Shown here piece by piece: positions 1 to 12,185 of a DNA stretch of 64,000 bases. How positions within the stretch are numbered: the stretch's first letter is position 1; every line of letters begins with the position of its first letter. A program made the position numbers and the translations under genes. Location of the stretch: assembly GCF_030269925.1 (NCBI RefSeq), contig NC_085128.1, positions 9,054,501 to 9,118,500 on the forward strand. Reading direction: 5' to 3'. The stretch comes from Bombyx mori (taxonomy: Eukaryota > Arthropoda > Insecta > Lepidoptera > Bombycidae). Below the pieces are notes generated by a model. The model was not told the DNA's origin, did no database searches, and saw only the letters and a program-made list of their open reading frames with translations.

Positions 1-157
1 CCGCCTCTGAGTAATGCGCTCTGGTCTGAAAGGTGGGGTAGCCGTTATAGACCCTATATAGACCTGAGACTTAGAGATCATATCTCAAGGTGGGTGGAGG
101 TATTTACGTTATTAAAGTTTATGGGCTTCGGTAACTTACTCATCTAAGCAATAAAAA
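1..157 (+). mobile_element. Bm1 SINE 3' part, diverged
   Basis: gtaatgcgctctgg, aaaggtggggtagccgtt, tctcaaggtgggtgg, catctaagcaataaaaa. It is cut by the window edge. Confidence 0.7.
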
Positions 158-1580
158 CAGCTTTTTGATTTGTGATCTTGTCATCTTATCTATGATTCGC
201 GACAACTTAAAAATAGTTATAAGTCGTTTAAAATAGTTTGTCCGGCTATAAATATGCACGATATGCAAGCTTGACCGTCTAGGACTTCTACGAGTAGCTA
301 CTACTTTTTGGGAATTAATCAATAATACCGTCTTTATGAGTAGGGCTCAAGTTTTTCGGTACACGCATAATATAAGATTGGCCGTGATTACTTTTCGCTT
401 ACTGTAATTAAAAAAAATGTATTAACCGTATACGATGTGAACACGGTTCAAGTGAATGAAAAATTATTATAATAATGAAAAACGCAAATGCGTTTAATAG
501 GTCCCATTGATGCTATTACGCTTAGAAGAAATTTTATATCGTTTAAATCAAAAGAATTAATGCAAAACTGGCATTACATAAGCTACGTCAAAGCATTGCG
601 CATGTTTCGCTTTCTCAGAAGTTGTATCCATCAGCAATTTCGAATCTTTGATTCAAGTTTCCGTTCGAAATAAATATGAACGTGTGTGATGTTTAAAATA
701 ACCTTCGGGCTACTTACATAACTTCCAGATCGAGAAACTCAACATCCCGGCTGAGTTGAAGCTCTACCTCTACTTCTCTAAATCATTGACCGACTTAGTA
801 CGCGTGGGCTGAGCTTTCGGTCGCATCGTCTAGTAATTACATTTTTACAAGCGCTAAATCCGTTACAAGATTACTACACGTTGTTACAAAGGTGTTAATG
901 GGTTTTTTTTATATATATTTGGCTTCGCTGTTCACATATCGGGCGTGTCTATAATAAAAGTATTGCGTGATTTGTGACTCGCGGTATTAAGTTTGACCCT
1001 GGTGACCCGTGGCTTACTGGTAATAATAGTCGTTGACATTTAACGCCGGAGAACTAGTTTCGCTGAGGCCCGCGCTCGTCTTCACTATTCACGTTATAAT
1101 ATGCTAATTAATATCATGTTTTTAAGATTAGTGACCGTAATCTAATAGTCAAGGTCAGTTTATATGTATGTACATACGTCCTGAACATTAGTGTTTTGGA
1201 GTTTTATTTATGATTGGTTATTTTTTATTATATGTATAACAAAAAATGTATTTTAGTTAATAAATATTGAATTAAGTTTATGAAGATTTCATTAAAGAAT
1301 AATCAATTTTTACTTTACAATATTTATGATCTTAATGTAGACTATTTACGTGCTGATATTGTTACTTTTGTAATTTATTTATACGTAATCTATACATATG
1401 AAGATGTTCACTACGTTAAAAGCAGGCGACTCTATTTTTAGGGTTTTATTAACATTTTTTAATAATCTTTTACTTTAAATAAGTATAACTATGTAGTTTG
1501 AAAATAAAAACAAGATTAAATAGCACACCGAACTGACAATGAATTTTATTTTATATTTTATCTTTTTATTTATTTACGTT
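158..1580. other. No gene recognised
   Basis: AT-rich unique-looking sequence; short frames only, without splice or motif support. Confidence 0.6.
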
Positions 1581-1818
1581 TTATTGTTTCGATGGGTGGA
1601 CGAGCTCATAGCCCACCTGGTGTTAAGTGGCTACTGGAGCCCATAGACATCTACAACGTAAATGCGCTACCCACCTTGAGATATAAGTTCTAAGGTCTCA
1701 GTATAGTTACAACGGCTGCTCACCCTTCAAACCGAAACGCATTACTGCTTCACGGAAGAAATAGGCGGGGTGGTGGTACCTGCCCGTGCGGACTCACAAG
1801 ATGTCCTACCACCAGTAA
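1581..1818 (-). mobile_element. Bm1 SINE, 5'-truncated
   Basis: Antisense copy from ttattgtttcgatgggtgga to tcctaccaccagtaa, well conserved. Confidence 0.85.
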
Positions 1819-2775
1819 ATATATCCTGTTGATACTGATCACGGTATTAGAGGGAAGTTTTCAGGTTAATCGGACGTCGTTAAAGTCTGTGAAAATGACG
1901 TTCAAAGATTCCGTTACATGGAAACAAACATGGATACATATATACTCGTACACAATAAAATCGTGTTAATAACATATTATGTAGCACATGCCCTTCAAAT
2001 TCCATAGACTAGGTACGGTTACAATCAAATAAGTTATCTATTACAGAAATTATAAGTTAAGTTTTTAGCTGTATGTTTTTTTAAGTTATTGCATAGCTTT
2101 TATCGAATGAAGAAATTCCGTAACGAAAATAAAACCTAACACCCCCACTCCGCCTACCATGTAGCTCACGTTCAACACATTCACACGTTGCGCTTGTGTA
2201 GTGTTTGTGAATAAGCGCGCGGCGTGACGTCGCACTGCATGCGCATCATGAATAGTCAGCCCATCTCTCTCTCGCGCGGTCTAGCTTATGAGTGCGAAGA
2301 GGACAGTTAATGTTTTGCTTTTTTTAATGTTTATAAATATAGCGTGGTCTTATTTTATTATTGTTTTAATATTAAATTATTATTGTCTAATTATAATTGC
2401 ATAATTTAATAAAAAATGCTATGCAATAGCTTTACCGCGGTAGTCCCCGAGTTCCACACGTGTTTTTTTTTAATTTGTTTCCAATCAAATTCCAATATAC
2501 TAATGTATTCAAGAATAATACATAAAGAATATTATTAACTGAACGTTCACAACATTATTAACAGTGAAAGTGATCACGATACGAATGAAAGTGTGTGTAT
2601 TGCTTCTACCGTCGTTTTTTTTCTTTCCCTTCCCATTCGCTGTTTGCTTAAAGGGTTATTATAGCTACGCTTGGGCGGGGCTACCGTCGGTTCTCGACAG
2701 TTGTGTAGTAAAGGTTTAATTGTTTTAACTTTAATTGTCAGTATTTATGTTTATTCCATAAGTTCAAAGGTGCAT
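1819..2775. other. No gene; contains a CpG-rich block
   Basis: AT-rich except about 2150-2310, which is rich in CG dinucleotides (gcgcgcggcgtgacgtcgca, tctctctcgcgcgg). No ORF or promoter could be tied to it. Confidence 0.5.
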
Positions 2776-2993
2776 TACAAGCCACAGACACAGGCCACTG
2801 AGTTTCTCACCGGATCTTCTCAGTGGGTCGTGTTTACCATCCGGTGGTAGATTCTGCGAAGCACTGCTTTTGCTAAGGTCAGTGTTAGAATCACTCCGGC
2901 TTGAGCCCCGTGAGCTCATCTGCTAGCTAAGGTTACGCTGAAATAGCCTCTCAAGGTTATCATCAGCTTAGGTAGGAAAACAAAAAAAAAAGT
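2776..2993 (+). mobile_element. LINE 3' UTR fragment
   Basis: Matches the 3' UTR type at 56537 and 57143 (cactgagtttctc, gatccggtggtagattctgcg, agcctctcaaggttatc) and ends in an A-rich tail. Confidence 0.7.
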
Positions 2994-3022
2994 AGATACT
3001 TTGCTTAATACTATCGGACGAC

Positions 3023-3133
3023 TTTATTTTTGCCTATGTAGACAGACGAGCACACAGCCCGTCTAATGGTCGTCGTTCCTTATGGACATCAGCGATACCA
3101 GAACTACAGCCAAGTAGTTGTCTACCACCGAGA
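3023..3133 (-). mobile_element. LINE 3' terminus fragment
   Basis: Antisense diverged copy of the RLWNELP-family terminus (gcctatgtagacagacgagc...). Confidence 0.6.
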
Positions 3134-3534
3134 GCCTTCCGCAAGCCTCCTTTGAAGGAAAACATGCCTGTCATAGTCCTCGGAAAGCAGATAAAATGTC
3201 ATCAATGATTATTATCCATTCAGTTCCAACCAAATTCTACATAAACCTTGATTTCATATAAAAATATAAATGATTAGGTCACAGTTGGACGATGTAGCCA
3301 ATCCATCATCTGTGACTAGAGTGATCAGTCATATATGAATGCCTGTTATTTGATATTTAACGTTAGCAATTGCACTTAAATTGTTGTTGTTATACTATGT
3401 GTATTTATTAAAATCTTATTAACTACACTATATTTTTTTTAAAAGCTTAAAAATACCCTTTTGTAAAACAATATACACATAAGAAGTAAATTGCCGCTGA
3501 TGGCATAGTCTACGAAACTTGAAGGCACAATTAG

Positions 3535-3960
3535 TTAAAGTTACGGAATGAGAAACTTTCTCATAATACGTGCCGTATCAAGGATAACTGCTTTCTGTAC
3601 CAGGATCCTAACCCAGCTAGATAATGAAAGTTTCTTAAGGTGTTGATCGAAACTTTTCGCTATCGAACAAGGCTTATTGGCAACAATATACCTATCCGTG
3701 ATAGTAGATCGGTTCCAGTAGAGCGTAACATGACCATTTTCAAGAACTGGTTGAGGTTGGTATTGGTAATTAGGAACAGCAGAATCAAGAAAACCATATT
3801 TCAGAGCAAGTTGTTGATGAATAATCCTAACCACTTGGTTATGTCTATGCAAGTACTCGCCGTTAGCAAAACGAGAACAGCCAAAAACAATATGTCTAAT
3901 AGACTCTCCCGGACGGTGGCATGCCCGATAAATGTCGACCGTTCCATCCTTTAATATAGG
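3535..3960 (-). mobile_element. R2/R4-type LINE C-terminal endonuclease remnant
   Basis: The 103-aa antisense frame (MHRHNQVVRIIHQQLALKYG..., VLENGHVTLYWNRSTITDRYI, ...VQKAVILDTARIMRKFL) resembles the region around the restriction-like endonuclease at the C-terminus of R2/R4-type LINE proteins. The stretch carrying the usual PD...D catalytic core has been deleted between 'IVANKP' and 'LVQKAVIL'. Confidence 0.65.
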
Positions 3961-4498
3961 TATACTCGTATTTCCGGTAGTTGTTCGTAATGATAATTTC
4001 GCCCATAATTATTAATATTATTATTTTGTATCATTACATGGTACAATTCAGATAAAGACTGACGGGCCGGGAACTGCTCTAATCAACGTTTAGGTGGTTA
4101 TTTAAATAAAATATTCTGTTAATCTTCTTAATATTAAATTGAAATATACAATATTATTAATTCAGTAATTCAATAATTTAGTAATTTGATATAGAAATAA
4201 AAGAATGGAATAAAAAAATACGTGTATTACTTCAGCTCAATATGAATTGGTAATTAGAATTAATTTGATATATTAATGTTTTATGTTTAAATATTATTCC
4301 TCATCATTAATATATGTATACACACGAATATTTAAATATGAATATGTAAACATCCTTAAAATTTACTGTACAAATTGTTAAATATTTGTTAAAATTAAAA
4401 ATGATCGCATTGCTTAAACATACGATCGATATAGTTTAAACTTTAAACCGATATAGAAAATATATTAACAAGATCGTTCCTTTTATTAGTTATGTTAT

Positions 4499-4530
4499 AA
4501 CATTTAGTTCTCTATAGAGAACTAAATGTT
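4499..4530. repeat. 32-bp perfect palindrome
   Basis: The half-arm aacatttagttctcta is followed with no spacer by its exact reverse complement. It abuts the poly-A end of an antisense Bm1 copy. Confidence 0.92.
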
Positions 4531-4640
4531 TTTATTTCTCGGATGGGTGAACGAGCTCACAGCCCACCTGGTGTCAAGTGGTTGCCAGAGCCCATATATA
4601 TCGACATGAATACTGCCCGCCGCCCATTGTGAGAACGTGG
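4530..4640 (-). mobile_element. Bm1 SINE 3' end
   Basis: Antisense last ~110 nt (cggatgggtgaacgagctca, cagcccacctggtgtcaagt), next to the palindrome at 4499. Confidence 0.75.
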
Positions 4641-4928
4641 TCAATGTATCAATTGAATTGTGTAACAATAGGATTCTCAGACAGGAACCGGTGCCTACGC
4701 ATGCAGGTCCATAATACGCCTTTGCATAAATAAAGTGTGTGTCTGTTGGTCTACTTCATCATCATCTTTTCATCGCTATAATTATATATGTAATAGTGTT
4801 ATTGTCTTCAAAAAATACCTGCCTTAGCAGAAACGTCCAAGGTAGAAACTAGAAATTACAGTAAAACTCACATTTATTCATAAATTAGACACCGATTACG
4901 TAAGCGAGTGGTAAGAGAGTGTGAACAC

Positions 4929-6335
4929 TTTTTTATGATTTAGGTATTACTGGTGGCCCAGAGGCTCTTCCAGTTTCACTAGGACAGACGGGCGAGCAAA
5001 GGCTCAGACAGGAGGGGTGGGATTTGCTAACAGCTCCATTTCCAAAGGAGACCTAACAACTGAAGAGTAGCTGACTCGCGAGTGAATCTACTACCGGATC
5101 GTTATTGCGACCCCCTTCAAAAGATCCGGCGAGAAACTCATCGGCCTGATGTTTAGGTTAGGCTGCACGTCGAAATCTTTGCCGAGTTCGACAAGTACGG
5201 TTATCGGGGCTCTCTAAGCTTGCTGCTAGTGTTAGGGCTGAAGGGGTGTAATGCAAGAGTTATTGGGTCTGATGGATCCGTAAGGACCTAGTATAGGGCA
5301 TCGACGGTGATTGAGTCCTGCGTGGGCAGGATTGAGGGAGTAGTCAGCGGCGACAACGATAAGGCGATTGTCATGACGTATATCGAATTACATTTCTGAG
5401 GCTGACTTCATGTGTTTGCGGATCGATTCGAGACCCAGTTTGTCGTGTCCGTTCCTCAGGAACCAAGAAGTTTCAACGGTTAACATGCAAAAGCGGGATA
5501 TTAGGGATTGGAGGGTCACTATGTGTGTGCGGGCTGCGTGAATAAACACCACATTCGCGTAAGTCATGATGGGCCTTATGTATGTTTTGTAAAGTGTCAC
5601 CTTGTTCCGAAGGGACATTGCAGGATAGGGCAGAATTTCTTGGGTGGTCATCCAGGGTGATTTCCAGGTACTTGATCTTCCTCGCCCAGGGTATAAGTTG
5701 GCCGAAGAGGACCATCGGGGGTGTGAGATTTCTCCTCCTAAAGCGGTCCATGTAGGGTTTTCCCTTTGAAATATCACCGCTGTGCTTTTCGCCGGGTTGA
5801 TGTCTATGCGTCATTTTCGGAACCTCTGTCCGAAGGTTATGGCTGCGCTCTGGAATTTATTCGCGATTAGGGACTTCTTTCTACTCGAAAAGTAAACAGT
5901 CGTGTCGTCAGCGAATAAGGCTAAATGGATCGGTTGCGACCAGGGAATGTAGTTGGTAAACAAACTAAAGAGAAGCGAAGAGAAGACGAAGTCTTGCGGG
6001 ACTCCGGCAAGAGAGGACGCGGTGAGGAGCGAGCTCCCTATACCCGTAAGTCCGGTATGATGAGCGCGAGACTGTCCGGCACGCCCATGTTGAATAGTTT
6101 GAAAATCAAACCGTTGCACCAGACTTTTTAGAGTGACTTTAGTCGGTTAAGCCCTAAGAGAATGTGCTCCGTGAGGCGATGCATCTGTTGTACGCTTAAG
6201 TGATTTCCACGGATTCGAATTGCTTATAGATGAGAATTCCCTTGGATGAGATGATGTCTCTGAGGCGTTTATAGACCAGACGCTGGTATAGTTAGCCTAG
6301 AGACACGAGGAGGCTAATTGGGCCATAACTAAGAC
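4929..6335 (-). mobile_element. 5'-truncated Jockey-like LINE fragment
   Basis: Antisense copy of the 3' 1.4 kb of the family seen full length at 19425. The poly-A tail is at 4929-4934, followed by the 3' UTR, ORF2 C-terminus and RT (LALFADDTTVYFSS, AGVPQDFVFSSLLFSLF) up to about the PISLL motif. The 102-, 113- and 129-aa open pieces are broken by frameshifts; the RT motif GVPQG has decayed to GVPQD. Confidence 0.85.
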
Positions 6336-6880
6336 AGGAAAGTGTTATATGGAAATGGGACTGTACCTTGCGAAATACGTGAGATATTTAAATTAAACCT
6401 ATTATTCACATTCGCATAGTATGAAACACGTACATACATTTCCGAATTACATCACATTTTCCAACAACAAATTAGGTGAATTTATCACGAAACTGTCGAG
6501 AATCACTGTCAAAGCTTTTTTAAAAGACAAATCCGTTCTCAAATAGATGTTACGTCAAAATTCGAGGTATGCATTTAAAACATTCTGCAAAAAGTACTTG
6601 CGGACTGTTTTATTAATAGCCTTAAAATTCTTCCGACGTTCTGCCTACTAAGGCAAGTTACACATTCGCGAGGGGGACACACAAATTAAAAATTCTGAGT
6701 GGTCGTGAATTTCATATCTATTTCATTATTCAACACTCATTTTATATTACAAATCTATTTATGGAAATTCTACTGATGACAATGTGAAAACAAAAAAAAA
6801 ATCGACAAGGACAATCTCGCGTGCCAATACCCTTATAAAAATAAATAGTCATAATTTTTTGTAGTCGTATTTCTATTAGA
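6336..6880. other. Upstream region of the first cuticle gene
   Basis: AT-rich, no repeat family recognised; it should include the gene's upstream control region. Confidence 0.5.
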
Positions 6881-6887
6881 TATAAAA
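6881..6887 (+). promoter_or_regulatory. TATA box of the first cuticle gene
   Basis: TATAAAA followed by GG lies 72 nt before the MKFL start codon. A start site about 30 nt downstream would give a short 5' leader of roughly 40 nt. Confidence 0.65.
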
Positions 6888-6952
6888 GGACCGTAATCCA
6901 ATGTTTGTTACCTGTTGATTTTGGAACTCGTGCCCGTACAGATCTCAGCAAT

Positions 6953-9900
6953 ATGAAATTCTTGGTGAGATATTAATGATTTTGAATAGATAAGCGCGCG
7001 GCTTAGCGGTATCATGCGCGTCTGGAAAAATCGCAGGTTCGAGTCAGAACACGTGCACATTATGTTTTAATATTTCTAAACATTGCATGTACCGTTAAGT
7101 ATGTTCACCAGTGATCACTACTTGCGCCCTGTTAATTATGTTACCGTCATGAGTGGCGGCTGGTAGACCGCTTGTTCTTGGCAAAAATACTGAATTTAAA
7201 ATCAGTTTCGTTTATAGAATTCACGAGTTAAATGTTTGTTTTTTGTAGGTTTTGGCTTTATGCGTATGTGCCGTCAGCGCACAAGAATTTCGTGGCTACA
7301 AGCCCCTGGGAGTTTTAGCTCAGCCTGCCAAGCCAGTGCCCGTCGTGAAGCCAGTGCCCGTCGTGAAGTCAGTAGTCAGCGGCAGTGAAGCTGATGCCGT
7401 CATTCTCCGTTCTGATACTGAAGTGAATCCTGACGGATTCAGCTTTGGGTGAGTTGTTGAATTAAGTGTTTTTTTAGATGTAAATAATATTTTTCCGTTA
7501 AAATCGAGCCGAGAAGCGCATGATTGATCTAGTGGTTTATGACTAAGACTTTTGAACCACGGGGTCCATATTTATTTCTCGGTATGAATAACTATCTTAA
7601 AAAAACGCGAATATCTGTATGGTTGTCTTCTATAGGCTTATAAGCCGTTCAGCCGATTCTCAAGAGACTTGAACAGCTGTTGTTAGCATTTTATGGAAGG
7701 TTTCTGGTATAGTATTATCAACGGTTAATAGTGTTCAAGTAGCTTCAAGAGATCGGAGCTTTTCATACAGTTAGTTACCTATATTCACAGCGAAGCGTGA
7801 TCGAGTTTAGCTAATTCAAAATATAATGTTTTAAAAATATTTGAGGTTATAGCAGTTGAGGCGTAGAAATATTTGATATAATTTCTTTTTTTCCTGCAGT
7901 ATTACCACACGAGAAATTATAGTCTAGGGCCATCGAATGTGTCTGATAAAATCCTATTAAAAATAGTGCTCCTTTCAAATTACTAACTCGTGTTATGATA
8001 AAAAGATATATCGTGTCGTGGGACACCGGATAGGAACGAAGTTCCTTATTATAAAAATATTAATTTTAATTTCTATTCGAGGTATAAAGAAAATAATTAT
8101 TCGGGTATACGTTTTTTATTATGAATTTTTTTATTGATAAAAAAAAAACTAATTTACAAAGTTATCAACTTTATTTTATTCACAATGATTTATAAATAAA
8201 TATATTTTTAACAATATACAATGAAACAGCTATTTATATGAATAATAATATTAACCGTTATCACGTAGACTATGCATTAGACAATGTATAGCCATTTCCC
8301 CGGTTAGTGTACCCCTCCACATAGTCCCATAAGGAACTTTGTTCCAAAAATTATTTAAAGGTATTTAAAATTAAAATGAACGTCTTACATTGAGAGTTTA
8401 GAAATATATTCCGATAATATAGTCCGAATTCAGATAATGTAATGCTGAGTCAAACTTTAAAGGTCTGTCGTGTAGCTTAAGCAAAATCGCAAAGAAAAAT
8501 TGCGAAGTCACCGATATGATTTATTATCAATTATTATTTAATGATTTGAACTCGCATTAGCGATACCACGGTCTCTCGTCTATTTTTGTCAGCAGGTGAT
8601 CAGTGAGCAGTACACATCTTTTTTAAAATAGCAAACAGTGCAAAGATATTTTTCTTCTAATTAATATTTAATTTTGTCCACCAGGTATGAAACTGACAAT
8701 GGAATCAGCGCTCAATCATCTGGATCCTTGAAGAAAGTTGATAATATCGATGTTCTCGTAAGTAGCCAGTTTGAAAAAAAAACGAATACCTCATATAGTT
8801 CATATCATGCATCAGACACGTGCATATATATGATGTTCATTTAATTTTTAATACAATTTTCCTTTATAGAACACGTTCAATGTGCTCGTCGAAATCTGTA
8901 AAATAGCTGAATTAGACCAAAGTCGATTAGTGAACTAATAGCTACCAATTACCTGATTCCCGATCAGAACAGTGTTTGAATATTAAACAACAGTAACGTA
9001 GTCCAATATAGACACAGAAAATTAAAAAAATTGATACCACGGTGCACAATTTATTAAAACTATATACAATTTATATATGGAATGAACTCCCCTCCACGGT
9101 GTTTTCCGAGCGCTATGACATGTCCTTCTTCAAACGAGGCTTGCGGAGAGTACTTTATGGTAGGCAGCGGCTTGGCTCTGCCCCTGGCATTGCTGACGTC
9201 CATGAGCGACGGTGACCACTTACCATCAGGTGGGCCGTATGCTCGTCTGCCTACAAAGGCAATAAAAAAAAAATTGATACTATGATCAAGTTAACTAATA
9301 TCTCAAGGCATGTGACGGCATTTAGTTTTACGATGTCTATGGGGACAAAAACTTTTTACTTTTTTTTTTGCTTGAATGGTTGGACGAGTTCACAGCCCAC
9401 CTGGTGTTAAGGGGGTACTGGAGCCCACAGACATTTACAACGTAAATGCGCCACCCGCCTTGAGATATAAGTTCTAAGGTCTCAGTATAGTGACAACGGC
9501 TGCTCCACTCTTCAAACCGAAACGCATTACTGCTTTACGGCAGAAATAGGCAGAGCGGTGGTACCTACCCGTGCGGACTCACAAGAGAGCCTACCACCAG
9601 TAGTCACAAGATGGATAGTACTTAAAACTAGATGGATCGTGAGCTCGTTCGCCTAGTAATGCAATGAAATAAATATGCAATGGGAATTAGCCTCAAATCA
9701 ACTATAGCGTTTTGTTTGCACTATTACAATGACGAAGTTAGTAAAAGTAGTGTCACATTTGGAACGTAAGAAATATTTTACTACAACACTACAATAAAAA
9801 ACGCGAAATGAAACCTATAAAAGTAGTTCTCTCTTAATTTTCTACACGACTCGCGAAAACCGAAGAAAATTCTATAGTGTTCGCACATTTAAACTAATGA

Positions 9901-10460
9901 CTACAATTGCATTATTCAAAATCTAATAAAATTTGAATTTGATTAGTAAATTCTTTGTTTTAAGGAATGTCCTTTAATTACATATAAGACCATAGAACAT
10001 GCTTTCTTAATTATAATATAATTCTACAGGCCATCCAAGGTCAATATGAATACTCTGCGCCTGACGGAACCCCTGTGAAGTTCACGTATACAGCTGACGA
10101 GAACGGATACCAACCACAGGTATTTGGGAATTTTAGTTGGATAATGCTTATCTTTGAACTGTAACCAATTATTGCTTCGAATTATAGAAAATTATTCTAG
10201 TAGACATTGCGATTTCAGTAATTAAAAAAAAACCATGTTGAGTAAGCTGGAATACTGAGCTTTATTTATCTATAATCTATGTTTCTATGCAATTAATTTA
10301 AATTGTTATATTCAAATCTAATACAACACTAAATGTTTGATTTCTTTCCTCGCAGAGTGAGTTACTTCCAGTTGCTCCTCCAATGCCTGAAGCCATCCGT
10401 CGCGCTATTGACTACATTCTCGCTCACCCACCTAAGACCGAAACCGTGAAAAAGTTATAA
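6953..10460 (+). CDS. RR-1 cuticular protein, five exons, 159 aa
   Basis: Exons at 6953-6964, 7249-7448, 8685-8757, 10030-10119 and 10356-10460 join in frame with GT-AG introns (donors gtgaga, gtgagt, gtaagt, gtattt; acceptors all AG). Exon 1 encodes only MKFL; with exon 2 it gives a signal peptide [15 protein letters not shown] ending before QEF. Next comes a [10 protein letters not shown] proline/valine stretch. A C-terminal Rebers-Riddiford RR-1 domain follows: G-x8-G-x6-YTADENGY-x7-P-x2-P is fully matched around [10 protein letters not shown] and [13 protein letters not shown]-1 proteins bind chitin and are typical of soft larval cuticle. The product should be secreted by epidermis into the procuticle. 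A TATA box lies 72 nt before the ATG and a poly-A signal 113 nt after the stop. Introns 2 and 3 carry transposon fragments, yet the reading frame is intact. I do not assign a numbered cuticle-gene name. Confidence 0.9.
6994..7055 (+). other. tRNA-like sequence in intron 1 of the first cuticle gene
   Basis: ggcttagcggtatcatgcgc resembles an A box/D arm, and caggttcgagtca a B box, at tRNA-like spacing. Arms pair poorly, so this is more likely a decayed tRNA-derived SINE head than a functional tRNA. Confidence 0.3.
8013..8350. repeat. Hairpin-bounded repeat in intron 2 of the first cuticle gene
   Basis: The left end has two adjacent perfect hairpins: GTGTC-gtgg-GACAC (8013-8026) and GGAAC-gaa-GTTCC (8033-8045). 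The right end has GGAAC-ttt-GTTCC (8333-8345). A second copy lies at 60327-60848. The class is unknown; it is possibly a MITE. Confidence 0.5.
9075..9272 (+). mobile_element. LINE 3' end in intron 3 of the first cuticle gene
   Basis: 5'-truncated member of the RLWNELP family, beginning at tggaatgaactccc and ending in caaaggcaat plus A9. An 'atatggaatgaactcc' start indicates truncation inside the C-terminal coding part. Confidence 0.78.
9359..9602 (-). mobile_element. Bm1 SINE in intron 3 of the first cuticle gene
   Basis: Antisense 3' ~240 nt with a T-rich tail; it ends at ctaccaccagtag. Confidence 0.85.
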
Positions 10461-10572
10461 ATCCAGAAGATTCAGAGCACAACGACCCCCGCCAAAGAAA
10501 AGTGGACTTTATTTCGAGCACCATACGTTATCAATATCAATAACATCGATAGTCAAATGAACTTATAATGTA

Positions 10573-10578
10573 AATAAA
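10573..10578 (+). promoter_or_regulatory. Polyadenylation signal of the first cuticle gene
   Basis: A canonical AATAAA lies 113 nt after the TAA stop of the RR-1 gene. Confidence 0.6.
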
Positions 10579-10984
10579 ATTTGAAAATGTGCCATATTTA
10601 TTTAGTTTTTCTTACCTTAAATGTCTTAGCATTTCACATTTAATGACCCTAAGCGAATTTTTTTTTATGTTGTTAATGCGAGAAACAAAGGTTTCAGACA
10701 AGCTGGATCAAGAGAGAAGGGAATTTATAATATCATTCTCTTAATTAAAAATGCTCGTAAAATAGTAAATATAAATAGAAAAATATATGAAGTTAATCAC
10801 TGAAGGCATATCACGTAAAGATATGTGGTAACAATAACTGACTATTACATAATGATATTGCTGGGATAACTAGCTCGTGAATGAGTTACGTATAATTGGC
10901 CACTTAAGCACCTGGTAGTGAGGTCTATATCTGTGATATGTGCCCGGTGTGATATGTGCACAGACATATGTACTTACACCCCGT
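10579..10984. other. No gene recognised
   Basis: AT-rich 3' flank of the first cuticle gene up to the LINE fragment at 10985. Confidence 0.5.
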
Positions 10985-11093
10985 TTGTTAATCTTACCCC
11001 TTCTGGCTGTACCTTTGCTGGCCCACTTGTCCTGCCGAAACTGGAAAGGCCTTCGAGCCACCTGTAATCCTTCACAAAAAAAAACTACGCAGA
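10985..11093 (+). mobile_element. LINE 3' UTR fragment
   Basis: Diverged copy of the last ~105 nt of the LINE at 19425 (ctggctg...tttgctggcccac, gaaactggaaaggcct, gccacctgtaatccttca) ending in A9. Confidence 0.7.
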
Positions 11094-11126
11094 CAAACTG
11101 GTAGGAACTCTTGTGAGTCCCCATGG

Positions 11127-11338
11127 GCAGTTACTACCACCCTGTCTATTTCTGCCGTGAAGCAGTAATGCGTTTGGGTTTGAAGGGTGGGGCAGCCGTT
11201 GTAACTATACTGAGTTTTTAGAACTCATATCTCAAGGTGGTTGGCGGCATCTACGTTGTAGATATCTATGGGCTTCGGTAACCACTTAACACCAGGTGAG
11301 CTATGAGCTCGTCCACCCATCTTAGCAATAAAAAAAAT
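11127..11338 (+). mobile_element. Bm1 SINE 3' part
   Basis: From ctaccaccctgtctatttct to cccatcttagcaataaaaaaa. Confidence 0.82.
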
Positions 11339-11849
11339 TTGTAGCATCATAAAGTATTACATTAATGTCCATCTTGATTTCTTAAAATATTTTAATTTTA
11401 GTTTTATATTAACACAAGGCTTGTCAACAATACATACGTGATTGGAGATATCTATGTAATTAGCCATAAATCGATATATATTTTTTATTCCAGATTTAAA
11501 TTTATGGTACCAAATCATATGTTATTGTATTATGGTCCGTAAAAGTCATATATGCCAATTTGGTGATGCTGGTATGTTTGATTAGAATTAGGAATAAGTG
11601 AACTTGACTTTTTGTGCCAAAGACGACTAGTATTTATTGTCTTTGCCACTAGACCTCAGAAATTCGTTTCTCTGTTTTGTCGATGTTAAAACCTTACAGG
11701 CGATTATAGATAAAAGGTGCTTATTATTTGCTTAGAATTTATACGATAAAGGAATAACATTGTGTAATAAAAGAAAATGCGCAACATTTATAAGTTTTAT
11801 ATTTATGTATATTGGGGGTGACGGGGCGTATTGTAAGTCAAAGGAGAGC

Positions 11850-12005
11850 AATCACCATCCTGCTTATTTCTGCCGCGGAGCAGTCTTGAGATCTGATTTG
11901 AATGGTGCCGTATTACAATACAATACAGTTGGGATTTCGATGGCATGTCTCAAGGTAGATAGCGGCATTCTCTCCCGTAACCACTGAACACCTTATATAG
12001 CATAA
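11850..12005 (+). mobile_element. Bm1 SINE, strongly diverged
   Basis: catcctgcttatttctgccg, tttgaatggtgccgta, tgtctcaaggtagatagcgg. Confidence 0.5.
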
Positions 12006-12069
12006 CGAATACGAATAAAAAAATTAAAAAAAAATGCTAAATGTCGTTATCATTCAACAAATAAGAATA

Positions 12070-12184
12070 TTTTTTTATTGCGTAGATGGGTGAACGAGTT
12101 CACGGTTCACCTAGTGTTAAGTGGTTATCAGAGTTCACAGACATCAATTACGTAAATACCGCCACCCACCTTGAGATATGAGTT
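12070..12184 (-). mobile_element. Bm1 SINE 3' end
   Basis: Antisense, from ttttttattgcgtagatggg to gatatgagtttt; directly followed by a second antisense copy. Confidence 0.72.
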
Positions 12185-12185
12185 T

